Assembly (NCBI GenBank): GCA_018623875.1
Contig: JAAZUZ010000077.1
Location: 1 to 7,421 of the forward strand
Reading direction: 5' to 3'
Source: Synechococcus sp. HW_metabat.21
GTDB taxonomy: Bacteria > Cyanobacteriota > Cyanobacteriia > PCC-6307 > Cyanobiaceae
Length of the DNA: 7,421 nucleotides
Both the position numbers and the translations under genes were made by a program. Numbering within the stretch: the stretch's first letter is position 1; every line of letters begins with the position of its first letter. The notes under the pieces are model-generated. The model saw nothing but the letters and a program-made list of their open reading frames with translations. It was not told the DNA's origin and ran no database searches. This document shows, in pieces, positions 1-5,521 of the stretch.

Positions 1-120
1 CGTCAACGGCTGCGCCAGACGGCGCCGGCGGCTGATGGCCGTGAGCCACCAGATTTGCAACACCACAAAGGCCAACGTCAGAGCAGCGAGTTCCGCCCAA
101 CCGTTCTGTAGTGCTGGCAC
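1..120 (-). CDS. Small membrane protein, 5' part only (runs off left edge)
   Basis: The first 40 codons of a minus-strand gene are visible, starting at a GTG (118-120) and running open past base 1. The product begins VPALQNGWAELAALTLAFVV, continues with a hydrophobic stretch to about residue 29 (ending LQIWWLTAI), and then a basic block SRRRRLAQ. This is the pattern of a single-span protein with the positively charged end on the cytoplasmic side. An AGAGG sequence lies five bases before the GTG and supports that start; an in-frame TTG ten codons upstream is an alternative, and an in-frame TAG closes the frame further upstream. The gene diverges from the one at 207 across an 86-bp spacer. I do not recognise the family; short Trp-containing single-span proteins of this style are common in picocyanobacteria. 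The 3' end is missing. Confidence 0.6.
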   Translation of the reverse strand, partial: MPALQNGWAELAALTLAFVVLQIWWLTAISRRRRLAQPLT

Positions 121-206
121 TAGAGCCTCTGCGCACGCTCCATCCAAGCGTCCCCCGATGACCTCCTGGAGCTGTTGCTAAGAGAGAAGCAGTTGAGGAT
201 TCAGCC

Positions 207-449
207 ATGGGCTACGTGATCGGCTTCCTGGTGGTCTGCCTGCCCTGCGGCTTCATCTCGGCATCAATCGCGCGGGCCAAAGCCAGACGGGGCGCCCGAT
301 GGTTTTGGGCCGGGCTGATCTTTGGACCCCTCGGCCTGATCGGTGCAGCCGGGATGCCCGATCGCAAGAGCCAGGTCTGGTTGCGCTATTTGGCCGAAGC
401 CCAGGGCTATCAGCCGCGCCACCAGAAGGAGAGCGAAGTCCCGGAATAG
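207..449 (+). CDS. Small membrane protein (80 aa), function unknown
   Basis: An 80-residue protein with two likely membrane segments: residues 2-22 (GYVIGFLVVCLPCGFISASI) and about 33-50 (FWAGLIFGPLGLIGAAGM). They are separated by a basic loop (ARAKARRGARW), and a hydrophilic tail follows. The second segment with its FGPLGL motif resembles small cyanobacterial proteins that have a GxxFGPLG turn; I cannot name a function. GAGGA sits eight bases upstream of the ATG and supports the start. The basic loop predicts both ends outside the cytoplasm, in the periplasm or lumen. Cys11 and Cys14 form a CxxC inside the first segment. It diverges from the partial gene at the left edge, so the 86 bp between them should hold both promoters. 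Confident as a gene, not in function. Confidence 0.8.
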   Translation: MGYVIGFLVVCLPCGFISASIARAKARRGARWFWAGLIFGPLGLIGAAGMPDRKSQVWLRYLAEAQGYQPRHQKESEVPE

Positions 450-468
450 CTGACGCCAGCCAGCCCCC

Positions 469-684
469 ATGGCTACGACGTGGAAATGTGACCGATCGGC
501 ATCTGCTGTGCCCTGTTTTGATCTCACCGTTCACTTCCCGGATGGGAATTCAGAACTGCACCTGATTGCCTTCAGCGAGGGACACGCCTTCACCCTGGCC
601 CGGCGGCAGTTCGGCAATCGCCCGCTGACGATTCGCAAACGCCCCACGCCAACCCGCGGCAGCCTGAATGGCGACGACCAATAG
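469..684 (+). CDS. Small soluble hypothetical protein (up to 71 aa)
   Basis: The convincing part runs from about residue 16: FDLTVHFPDGNSELHLIAFS, then EGHAFTLARRQFGNRPLTIRKRP. It reads as two or three beta strands (including an F-DG-type hairpin), a helix and a last strand, which fits a small alpha/beta fold and not a random frame. The first 15 residues (MATTWKCDRSASAVP) are less protein-like, and no ribosome-binding site precedes the ATG at 469; a GTG at 508 would give a 58-aa product and may be the real start. No membrane segment or signal peptide is seen. It follows the 80-aa gene by 19 bp on the same strand, so the two may share a transcript. The family is not recognised. A longer minus-strand frame covers the region but has the composition of a shadow. 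Confidence 0.5.
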   Translation: MATTWKCDRSASAVPCFDLTVHFPDGNSELHLIAFSEGHAFTLARRQFGNRPLTIRKRPTPTRGSLNGDDQ

Positions 685-873
685 GCATTTCCACTCATGA
701 CGAGGGGCCGCGACTCGGCGTCATAACAGTGCTGGAAGCGATCGCCCTGCGCCCGCTCTCCAACTCGGGGGCCTCTCTTTGCTGATCCTGGCCCCCACCC
801 AACAACGGCTTGCGAAACGGCTGACAGCGAGGCCACCCTCGGCATCCTGAAGGAAGCTGACCGCGGCTGCAGC
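685..873. other. Spacer upstream of bicA, nothing coding resolved
   Basis: This 189-bp stretch separates the 71-aa gene from bicA. It must hold the bicA promoter if that gene is transcribed on its own, but I see no clear -35/-10 pair, HLR1 box or strong terminator. From about 808 the frame leading into bicA is open and reads plausibly as protein (ACETADSEATLGILKEADRG), but it contains no ATG, GTG or TTG, so it is not annotated as an extension. Confidence 0.4.
738..745. repeat. HIP1 palindrome GCGATCGC
   Basis: An exact copy of the highly iterated palindrome (HIP1) octamer that is over-represented in many cyanobacterial genomes. It is the only exact copy I found in the window. It supports a cyanobacterial origin weakly, because the octamer can also occur by chance in GC-rich DNA. 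Confidence 0.7.
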
Positions 874-2592
874 ATGCGCTCTCCTTTCCGCGAGCCCCCC
901 GAGTCCAAGGTCTGGCGACCCAGTCGAACCTGGAGCCAGCCCTGGCTGAAGAACTGGCGCGGAGACATCACCGGCGGCATCACAACCGCCGTGGTGGCGC
1001 TGCCCCTCGCTATGGCCTTTGGCTTGACCTCAGGGGCCGGAGCGATTGCCGGCCTCTGGGGCGCGATTGTTCTGGGCTTCATCGCCGCCCCCCTGGGGGG
1101 TACCCCCTCCCAGGTCTCAGGCCCCACTGGCCCGATGACCGTGATCATGGCCGCGGTCATTACGGCACTGGTCGGTCGCTATGGCCCGGAGGCGGGCCTG
1201 GCGGTGGCCTTCACCGTGGCGCTTTTAGCCGGTGGACTGCAGGTGCTCTTCGGGCTGTTCCGCCTGGGGCAATACATCGTGCAGATGCCCTATTCGGTGA
1301 TCTCCGGCTTCATGTCTGGGATCGGCGTGATCGTGGTTGTGCTGCAGCTGCCGATCCTGCTGGGGCTCAACCTCAAGGGCACCATCCCCCAAATCCTGGG
1401 GGCGCTCCCCGCACAACTGACCAACCTGAACGGCCTGGCCCTGCTGATTGGCTGCCTGACCTTTGCCCTGATCCGCGTCTACCCCCGGCGCTGGAACCGC
1501 TGGATCCCGGCCCCTCTGGTGGCCTTGGTTGTGATTTCGGCCCTCAGCACCCTGCTGCCGGAGAACGCCCTGCCCCGCCTGGGGGCCATTCCCCAGGGCC
1601 TGCCGACCCTGCGCTGGCCGGAGCTGCGCTTCGATGACGTCCGCCTCCTGGGCGGTTATGCGATCACCCTCGCCGTCCTGGGCTCGATTGACTCGCTGCT
1701 CACCTCCCTGGTAGCCGACAACATCACTCGAACCCAACATCGCTCCGATCGTGAACTGATCGGCCAGGGCCTCGGCAACATGGCCGCCGCCCTCGTCGGT
1801 GGGCTACCTGGAGCGGGCGCGACGATGCGCACCGTCACCAACGTCCAGGCCGGTGGACGGACGCCCCTCTCCGGGATGGTGCACTCGCTGGCCCTGCTGA
1901 TCGTGACCCTGGGGGCGGGTCCCTTCGCGGCCGGCATCCCCTTGGCCGTCCTGGGGGGAATCCTGCTGCATGTGGGCCTGGAGATCGTCGACTGGAGCTT
2001 CCTCAAGCGCGCCCCGCGCCTGTCCTGGAAAGCCACGGGCCTGATGTGGCTGGTTCTCTTGCTCACGGTCTTTTGGGATCTCGTCACCGCCGTGGTGATC
2101 GGGGTCTCGCTAGCCAACGTGATCACGATCAAGGACCAGGCCGATGCCCTGCAAAAAAGCAGCCAACGGATTGCGGGCGGCGATGGAGATCCCAACGCCC
2201 TGAAGCTTGCTGTCGAGGAGCAAGCGCTGCTGCGGGAGGCCGGCAGTGAGCTTGCGCTCTTGAACCTGGCGGGCCCGCTGAGCTTTGGGGCCAGCCGTTA
2301 CCTGACGCAGCTTCTCCAAGAAAGCGCTGCCTACGCCACCTTGATCCTCGATCTCACGGCCGTCTCCCATCTGGGGGTCACGGCTTCCCTGGCCATCGAC
2401 GCGGTCTGCCGCGATGCCACACGCCAAGGACGGCGAGTCATCATCGCGGTCCCCCAGGAGCGCTACCGGGAACGACTCGGACGGCTCGCCATCACCCGCT
2501 TCATCGGCGTGGAGATCTGCCGAACCAGGCTCGAGGCGCTGCAATGCGCCCGCAGCCACCAGCTGGCGGCCAGATCAGGGAAGCCTGCCTAG
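874..2592 (+). CDS. bicA: BicA-like SulP family Na+/bicarbonate transporter
   Basis: A 572-residue SulP (SLC26-type) transporter that most resembles cyanobacterial BicA, the low-affinity, high-flux Na+-dependent HCO3- importer of the plasma membrane that feeds the carboxysome. Residues 35-430 form the membrane domain (12-14 segments, two inverted repeats). Signature stretches are GGTPSQVSGPTGPMT (75-89), MPYSVISGFMSGIG, GSIDSLLTSLVADNITRT (270-287), GAGAT (313-317) and IVDWSFLKRA. D273 and T277, with G315-A316-T317 exactly 42 residues after D273, keep the spacing of the Na+/HCO3- site residues described for Synechocystis BicA (D258, T262, G300-T302). Residues 458-560 are the cytoplasmic STAS domain (LALLNLAGPLSFGAS, DLTAVSHLGVTASLAID). 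Length matches BicA (about 560). The ATG at 874 has no good ribosome-binding site, but the 28-residue lead before RGDITGG is acceptable. A sulfate or other anion substrate cannot be excluded, although the D273/T277/GAGAT set favours bicarbonate. Confidence 0.93.
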   Translation: MRSPFREPPESKVWRPSRTWSQPWLKNWRGDITGGITTAVVALPLAMAFGLTSGAGAIAGLWGAIVLGFIAAPLGGTPSQVSGPTGPMTVIMAAVITALVGRYGPEAGLAVAFTVALLAGGLQVLFGLFRLGQYIVQMPYSVISGFMSGIGVIVVVLQLPILLGLNLKGTIPQILGALPAQLTNLNGLALLIGCLTFALIRVYPRRWNRWIPAPLVALVVISALSTLLPENALPRLGAIPQGLPTLRWPELRFDDVRLLGGYAITLAVLGSIDSLLTSLVADNITRTQHRSDRELIGQGLGNMAAALVGGLPGAGATMRTVTNVQAGGRTPLSGMVHSLALLIVTLGAGPFAAGIPLAVLGGILLHVGLEIVDWSFLKRAPRLSWKATGLMWLVLLLTVFWDLVTAVVIGVSLANVITIKDQADALQKSSQRIAGGDGDPNALKLAVEEQALLREAGSELALLNLAGPLSFGASRYLTQLLQESAAYATLILDLTAVSHLGVTASLAIDAVCRDATRQGRRVIIAVPQERYRERLGRLAITRFIGVEICRTRLEALQCARSHQLAARSGKPA

Positions 2593-2616
2593 CTTGATTT
2601 CAGTCGACCCGGCCCC

Positions 2617-2880
2617 GTGAGACGCGCGACCCTCAGCCTGAGCAGCGGCGTCCTGCTGCTGCTTTCCTTCAGCGCCGCTAGCCCGAGCTGGGCGCAAAAA
2701 CGCATTCCGAAGGCGGCCGGGCACGACCAATGTCCGCTGGGCTACGTCAACGATCTGGGGAGCCATTGCGTCTCGCCCATCTACTACGAAGTGGCGCCCA
2801 CCAACGGCAAGCCTTGCCGTTCCGGCTGGATGAACATTGGAGCGGGCTACTGCAAGAAGAAGACACTCGGCATCTTTTAG
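2617..2880 (+). CDS. Secreted four-cysteine miniprotein (87 aa)
   Basis: The product has a clear Sec signal peptide: basic start (MRRATLSLSS), hydrophobic core GVLLLLSFS, and a cleavage site after PSWA (residue 26). The mature part is about 61 residues, QKRIPKAAGHDQCPLGYVND onwards, with four cysteines at 39, 51, 67 and 79. It shows two similar halves: CPLGYVNDLGSHC and CRSGWMNIGAGYC, each a C-x(11)-C loop with an aromatic and Gly core. This suggests a small fold held by two disulfide bonds in the periplasm or outside the cell. The start is GTG; no in-frame ATG exists upstream. It begins 24 bp after bicA on the same strand and is probably co-transcribed with it. I recall similar short secreted proteins in picocyanobacteria but know of no function. 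A strong terminator follows at about 2996-3039. Confidence 0.82.
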   Translation: MRRATLSLSSGVLLLLSFSAASPSWAQKRIPKAAGHDQCPLGYVNDLGSHCVSPIYYEVAPTNGKPCRSGWMNIGAGYCKKKTLGIF

Positions 2881-2967
2881 AACCGGTGAATGTGCCTATG
2901 GCTCCTCACCCAGGCGCCAAGCCATAACGGTTTTGGAGGCGGTCGAGTACCAACCCGCACTCCAAAC

Positions 2968-2993
2968 GGGGGCCGCCCCCCCTTGAGGCCCCC
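2968..2993. repeat. GC-only hairpin
   Basis: A perfect 7-bp inverted repeat, GGGGGCC (2968-2974) and GGCCCCC (2987-2993), with a 12-nt C-rich loop. It has no T-run of its own and lies three bases before the larger terminator hairpin. It may strengthen termination or RNA 3'-end stability. Confidence 0.45.
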
Positions 2994-2995
2994 AA

Positions 2996-3039
2996 CAACA
3001 ACCCTCCAGCGCTCCCGCCGAACGCTGGGGGGTTTGTTG
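2996..3039 (+). terminator. Strong hairpin terminator, probably bidirectional
   Basis: The left arm CAACAACCCTCCAGCG (2996-3011) pairs with the right arm CGCTGGGGGGTTTGTTG (3023-3039) through 16 pairs, with one bulged base and one G-T wobble, around an 11-nt loop. On the plus strand the stem ends in TTTGTTG, and on the minus strand in TTGTTGTTG, so it can serve both directions. Its position fits the end of a bicA-miniprotein transcript. Confidence 0.7.
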
Positions 3040-3065
3040 CATAGGTGTATGTGCTCAATCCCAGA

Positions 3066-3089
3066 AAACGGTGATCAGCACAACCGTTT
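3066..3089. repeat. Short inverted repeat before the 45-aa gene
   Basis: AAACGGT (3066-3072) and ACCGTTT (3083-3089) form a perfect 7-bp inverted repeat around 10 bases, 46 bp upstream of the GTG at 3135. It could be an operator or an RNA hairpin in the leader; nothing in the sequence decides which, and a chance repeat is possible. Confidence 0.3.
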
Positions 3090-3134
3090 GGAGACCACAG
3101 GCTGCCGATTCTGGGCGAGCTTCTGCACACCACC

Positions 3135-3272
3135 GTGAACGATCCGCAACGCGAGACCAACCCACCCACCTTCCGGATCCTCTCGTGGGAATCCCTCGCC
3201 GGACTCCTCGTGGGCGGCGTCACCGCAAGCCTCTTTGCTGGCGTCGGTCAACCGCTACTGGCCCTGGGCTGA
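3135..3272 (+). CDS. Small single-span membrane protein (45 aa)
   Basis: Starting at GTG, the product opens with a hydrophilic, Pro-rich lead (MNDPQRETNPPTFRILSWES) and continues with a Gly-rich hydrophobic segment, LAGLLVGGVTASLFAGVG (residues 21-38), ending QPLLALG. The small-residue spacing GG-A-GVG in the segment is typical of tightly packed helix pairs. The composition is strongly protein-like in this frame only. No ribosome-binding site is clear, and there is no ATG nearby in frame. It is followed on the same strand, 71 bp later, by a 44-aa gene of the same kind. The family is not recognised. Longer frames overlap the region on both strands but lack protein-like sequence. Confidence 0.6.
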   Translation: MNDPQRETNPPTFRILSWESLAGLLVGGVTASLFAGVGQPLLALG

Positions 3273-3313
3273 CCCGTGTTCGTACTCATGCCAAGGCGCC
3301 ATTGACGCTTTTA

Positions 3314-3340
3314 GGCCTGGGGAACTCCTCCCCCCAGGCC
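3314..3340 (+). promoter_or_regulatory. Perfect 9-bp hairpin just before the 44-aa gene
   Basis: GGCCTGGGG (3314-3322) and CCCCAGGCC (3332-3340) form a perfect stem with a 9-nt loop, AACTCCTCC. The stem ends three bases before the ATG at 3344. It could end the upstream 45-aa transcript, or act in the mRNA leader by controlling access to the start codon. No T-run follows it, which argues against a classical terminator. Confidence 0.5.
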
Positions 3341-3343
3341 GCC

Positions 3344-3478
3344 ATGACCAGCTCACCCGAGCAACGCGAGCACCTTCGCCACGAGGTCCTCGAGACCATC
3401 AAAGGTGTGCTGCCCCTCGTGATTGCCCTGACCGCCGCCTGGCTGGCCATCAATTTCACGATCCACCTGGTGGCCTAG
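3344..3478 (+). CDS. Small tail-anchored-type membrane protein (44 aa)
   Basis: The 44 residues split cleanly into a charged N-terminal helix (MTSSPEQREHLRHEVLETIK) and one hydrophobic segment, GVLPLVIALTAAWLAINFTI (21-40), ending HLVA. This is the layout of a C-terminally anchored small membrane protein with its head in the cytoplasm. A longer open frame extends upstream to 3071, but the protein-like part begins exactly at this ATG and the 45-aa gene occupies that upstream DNA in another frame, so the short start is chosen. It converges on the DUF3104 gene, whose stop is 28 bp away on the other strand. Not recognised as a named family. The hairpin at 3314-3340 may control it. Confidence 0.7.
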   Translation: MTSSPEQREHLRHEVLETIKGVLPLVIALTAAWLAINFTIHLVA

Positions 3479-3506
3479 TCAGCAGAAAAGAGGGCCGGAA
3501 CGAGGG

Positions 3507-3734
3507 TCAAGCGGCTGAACAGGCGTGAGCTGAGGAAGGCTTCACAACGCCGGTGACGCTGTTGGGGTTCACCGTTCGAATCACCCCCGTATCCACGCAG
3601 GCGATCTGAAAAAAGCTGTTGCCATTGTCCCTGGCCCCGCCTTCGCGGTGAATCACTTGACCGACCCACCAGTCCTGCTCAGGGGGCTCAACCAGCACCA
3701 CATCACCGACGCGCACCAAGAGAAAAGCAGGCAC
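3507..3734 (-). CDS. DUF3104-type small protein (75 aa)
   Basis: The sequence GDVVLVEPPEQDWWVGQVIH (residues 10-29), then EGGARD (31-36) and FFQIACVDTGVIRTVNPNSVTGVV (41-64), matches the pattern I know from the DUF3104 family of marine Synechococcus and Prochlorococcus: a compact all-beta, SH3-like small protein with a WWxGQV core and a DTGVIRxVN strand. No function is established. The start is GTG (3732-3734), with AAGGG upstream and an in-frame TAG five codons before, which fixes the start. The C-terminal tail KPSSAHACSAA is poorly ordered and probably variable. It is the last of three minus-strand small genes (4183 to 3507), 29 bp after its upstream neighbour. The family name is from memory of the motif. 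Confidence 0.82.
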   Translation of the reverse strand: MPAFLLVRVGDVVLVEPPEQDWWVGQVIHREGGARDNGNSFFQIACVDTGVIRTVNPNSVTGVVKPSSAHACSAA

Positions 3735-3763
3735 CGACCAACCCTTGAACTAGTACAGAAGTT

Positions 3764-3946
3764 CTAGCGCGCTGGCTGGGCGCTGTCGATCGCATCCAGG
3801 TTCTCGTCAACGCAAGCCAGGCGCTCCATCACCCGATGCAGATCGAACTCCGAGAGCTCGCCGCTCGCGGTCCATTTCATGCAGGTGGAACCCAAACAAT
3901 CGCCGCGCGCCGGTTCGCTCACTCCCGGTTTGTTCAGGGCTTTCAT
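3764..3946 (-). CDS. Small soluble hypothetical protein (60 aa)
   Basis: A 60-residue product. The N-terminal half has a short Cys pair, GDCLGSTCMKW (C17, C22), and the C-terminal half a likely amphipathic helix, LSEFDLHRVMERLACVDENLDAID, with a third cysteine at 45. The Cys pair followed by MKW could bind a metal or be redox active, but there is no established motif. The ATG at 3944-3946 is chosen because GGGAGG lies five bases before it; a GTG immediately upstream would leave only two bases of spacing. It lies 75 bp after the 53-aa gene and 29 bp before the DUF3104 gene on the same strand. Not recognised as a named family. Confidence 0.62.
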   Translation of the reverse strand: MKALNKPGVSEPARGDCLGSTCMKWTASGELSEFDLHRVMERLACVDENLDAIDSAQPAR

Positions 3947-4003
3947 CACGCCCTCCCGTCCTCTGATGGAGTCACTCTCGATCCGCGCTCAGCCGGTGGC
4001 CTA

Positions 4004-4017
4004 CCCCCAGATGGGGG
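4004..4017. repeat. C5/G5 tetraloop hairpin
   Basis: CCCCC (4004-4008) and GGGGG (4013-4017) flank the tetraloop AGAT, just after the stop of the 53-aa gene on the minus strand. There is no T-run, so it is more likely an RNA processing or stability element, or chance, than a terminator. Confidence 0.35.
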
Positions 4018-4021
4018 CAGT

Positions 4022-4183
4022 TCAGTCGGCGTAGGTCTGGGCCAGGGCCGTGAGCAACTCGGCGATGAAGGGCCGAGGGCAACCCAGCTCCTGTTGCAGC
4101 TCATCGCACTCATCGCGAAAAAACTCCAACGTGCGCGCGATCACGCCGTCGCACTGCTCCGGAGTCGGCGTCCAATCAGACAT
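4022..4183 (-). CDS. Small acidic helical protein (53 aa)
   Basis: The product MSDWTPTPEQCDGVIARTLE, FFRDECDELQQELGCPRPFI, AELLTALAQTYAD reads as two or three short amphipathic helices with cysteines at 11, 26 and 35. It is acidic and has no membrane segment. The protein-like composition is confined to this frame. No ribosome-binding site is visible. It starts 23 bp from the divergent bestrophin gene, so the two 5' ends share a very short control region, and it is probably the first gene of the three-gene minus-strand group. A hairpin, CCCCC-AGAT-GGGGG (4004-4017), lies just after its stop. Family unknown. Confidence 0.65.
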   Translation of the reverse strand: MSDWTPTPEQCDGVIARTLEFFRDECDELQQELGCPRPFIAELLTALAQTYAD

Positions 4184-4206
4184 GGTCGAGCTGAAGCGGG
4201 GGAAGG

Positions 4207-5145
4207 ATGATCAAACCAGCCCAGCGATCCCCTGTGAGTCAGCCGCCCAAGATGGCCCGCCGCAACATCCCTTGGGTGCTGTGGGAACTGCTGCTGCGCA
4301 TGCGCCTGGATTTGCTGTTGGTGCTGGCGCTCTGCGGCGTGGCCCTAGCGATCAAAGCCGACCCCCAGATCCAAGACCTCTCGGTCATTGATGGGGCCGG
4401 CCTCTCAATGCTGGGTATCGCGGTCTCGATCTTCGTGGGCTTTCGGAACACCCAGGCGATTAACCGCTGGTGGGAAGCGCGGGTGCTCTGGGGAGCCATC
4501 ACTAACGAGGCTCGGCAGTGGCGCGACACCCTGCAAACCCTGATCGGCGGCGAGGAGTACTGGCGACGGCAACAACAAGAACTCGTCGCACTCCAGGTCC
4601 TGCAGTGCTGGGTCCTGAACTTTGAACTCAGGGGCCTCTGGCGCAGCGACGCCCGGGCCCACGTCGATGCACTCACCCGGAGCCTGGGACTCGCCGAAGA
4701 CATCACCCTCCAGCAGAGCCTGAGACATCGGGCGCAACTGGTGGGGGACCTCTACAGCCACGGGGCCATCAACGACTGGGGACGCGATGCCCTGCTGCGC
4801 TGCAGCACGGCCTTCCTGAATTCCCTGGGTGGCCTGCAGCGGATTCGCAACACCCCACTGCCGCCGACCTACGACGTCTTCATCCGCCTGATCTGCTGGG
4901 TCTACGGCTATGCCCTCTTCGCGAGCTTTGCGAGTCGCGATTCCGCCTGGACGGGGGCCGTTCTCTTTCTGGGCTTCATCACCGCCGAGCGGATCGGCTC
5001 CTACGTCGAAGGTCCGTTTGATCAGGACGGCAGCAGCTTCTGCGTGCCGATGGATTCGATCTGCAGCACTATCAGCGCCGATCTTCTGCAGACCTCTCCA
5101 CTCGGACAGCTGCCGATCAGCCGTGACCCCAGCCGCTGGTCCTAA
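4207..5145 (+). CDS. Bestrophin-like (UPF0187/YneE) anion channel
   Basis: A 312-residue membrane protein of the bestrophin family, whose members form pentameric anion channels (some bacterial ones conduct cations). Likely membrane segments are 34-50, 65-83, 222-242 and 246-262. Family marks: FVGFRNTQAINRWWEARVLWG (76-96) with the invariant-like RWWEAR; the cytoplasmic helical region 98-215; LQRIRNTPLPPTYDVFIR (210-227); ERIGSYVEGPFDQDGSSFC (261-279), the acidic E-GPF-QD region equivalent to the Ca-clasp area of animal bestrophins; and PMDSICSTISADL. Length is normal (about 280-310). The ATG at 4207 directly follows GGGGGAAGG; M16 (4252) is an alternative start. In Chlamydomonas, thylakoid bestrophins supply HCO3- to the pyrenoid side, so a role in bicarbonate movement is plausible near bicA but unproven. 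It diverges from the 53-aa gene. Confidence 0.9.
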   Translation: MIKPAQRSPVSQPPKMARRNIPWVLWELLLRMRLDLLLVLALCGVALAIKADPQIQDLSVIDGAGLSMLGIAVSIFVGFRNTQAINRWWEARVLWGAITNEARQWRDTLQTLIGGEEYWRRQQQELVALQVLQCWVLNFELRGLWRSDARAHVDALTRSLGLAEDITLQQSLRHRAQLVGDLYSHGAINDWGRDALLRCSTAFLNSLGGLQRIRNTPLPPTYDVFIRLICWVYGYALFASFASRDSAWTGAVLFLGFITAERIGSYVEGPFDQDGSSFCVPMDSICSTISADLLQTSPLGQLPISRDPSRWS

Positions 5146-5159
5146 GCGTCAGCTTTTTT
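5135..5159 (+). terminator. Weak terminator-like T-run after the channel gene
   Basis: GCTG (5135-5138) and CAGC (5150-5153) can pair across an 11-nt loop, directly followed by six T (5154-5159). An alternative stem, AAGC/GCTT with loop GTCA, overlaps it. The stems are short, but the position, ending the bestrophin gene, and the only T6 run downstream of it support a terminator role. Confidence 0.4.
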
Positions 5160-5277
5160 AAAGGTCCGCAAGTAGCAACAAACACGCTGCCCCAGCTCAG
5201 GCCGAGGCCAGGATCACAGAGCTGGCGGAGCGCCAAGGCGCGCGCGGAGGAAGACACCCTGCACCGTCAGCACCCCT

Positions 5278-5424
5278 TCAGTAGGGAAGGGTGAAGCCCG
5301 ACTGCATGTTCTTGACGTCGAGCATCACCCAGGTCAGCCAGACCAAGAGGCCAATGACGCCGGACACCGCCGCGATCTTGCCGGAGGCGCGCAGGAGCCA
5401 CTCCCAAAGACTGATCTCTTTCAC
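5278..5424 (-). CDS. Small single-span membrane protein (48 aa or longer)
   Basis: The frame encodes KEISLWEWLLRASGKIAAVS, then GVIGLLVWLTWVMLDVKNMQ and ends SGFTLPY. It has an amphipathic lead, one hydrophobic helix (about residues 17-36) and a short polar end, which is clearly protein-like. The only ordinary start near the conserved-looking part is the GTG at 5422-5424, giving 48 aa, but there is no good ribosome-binding site. The frame stays open and plausible for another 24 codons upstream (AVVAPSVGVSTRQDAAVAAK), back to a TGA, without any ATG, GTG or TTG. Either the GTG is used or the original start was lost. The opposite strand carries a longer frame rich in Gly, Arg and Cys that looks like a shadow. 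Family unknown. Confidence 0.62.
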   Translation of the reverse strand: MKEISLWEWLLRASGKIAAVSGVIGLLVWLTWVMLDVKNMQSGFTLPY

Positions 5425-5521
5425 CGGCTTCGCCGCAACCGCTGCATCCTGCCTGGTCGAAACGCCAACCGACGGGGCAACAACCGCTCAGATCTGACAG
5501 GCTTAGCGGGTTGCAAGGATC

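Noticed and set aside
808..873. Possible N-terminal extension of BicA
   Set aside because: The frame is open and reads plausibly, but it contains no ATG, GTG or TTG, and BicA proteins do not need it.
531..1160. 209-codon open frame on the minus strand
   Set aside because: It runs antisense to the 71-aa frame and the clearly real start of bicA, and its composition (Pro, Arg, Ser, Gly) is that of a shadow in GC-rich DNA.
1225..2195. Two long minus-strand frames inside bicA (1225-1740 and 1656-2195)
   Set aside because: They are fully antisense to conserved transporter sequence, with Gln/Gly- and Ser/Thr-rich low-information products.
2926..2965. tRNA-like fragment or attachment site (GGTCGAGTACCAACCC)
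   Set aside because: It does not complete a T-arm or acceptor stem, and no integrase, flanking duplication or CCA end is present.
3744..3764. Imperfect palindrome GAACTAGTACAGAAGTTCTAG as an operator for the DUF3104 gene
   Set aside because: Only short interrupted arms match (GAACT/AGTTC), and it overlaps the stop of the upstream gene; chance is as likely.
4239..4761. Minus-strand frames of 155 and 118 codons inside the bestrophin gene
   Set aside because: Shadow frames; the plus strand carries the family motifs throughout.
5160..5277. Plus-strand frame reading HAAPAQAEARITELAERQGA
   Set aside because: It looks like the end of a helical protein, but no start is present after the TAA at 5159-5161; possibly a remnant, not enough to annotate.
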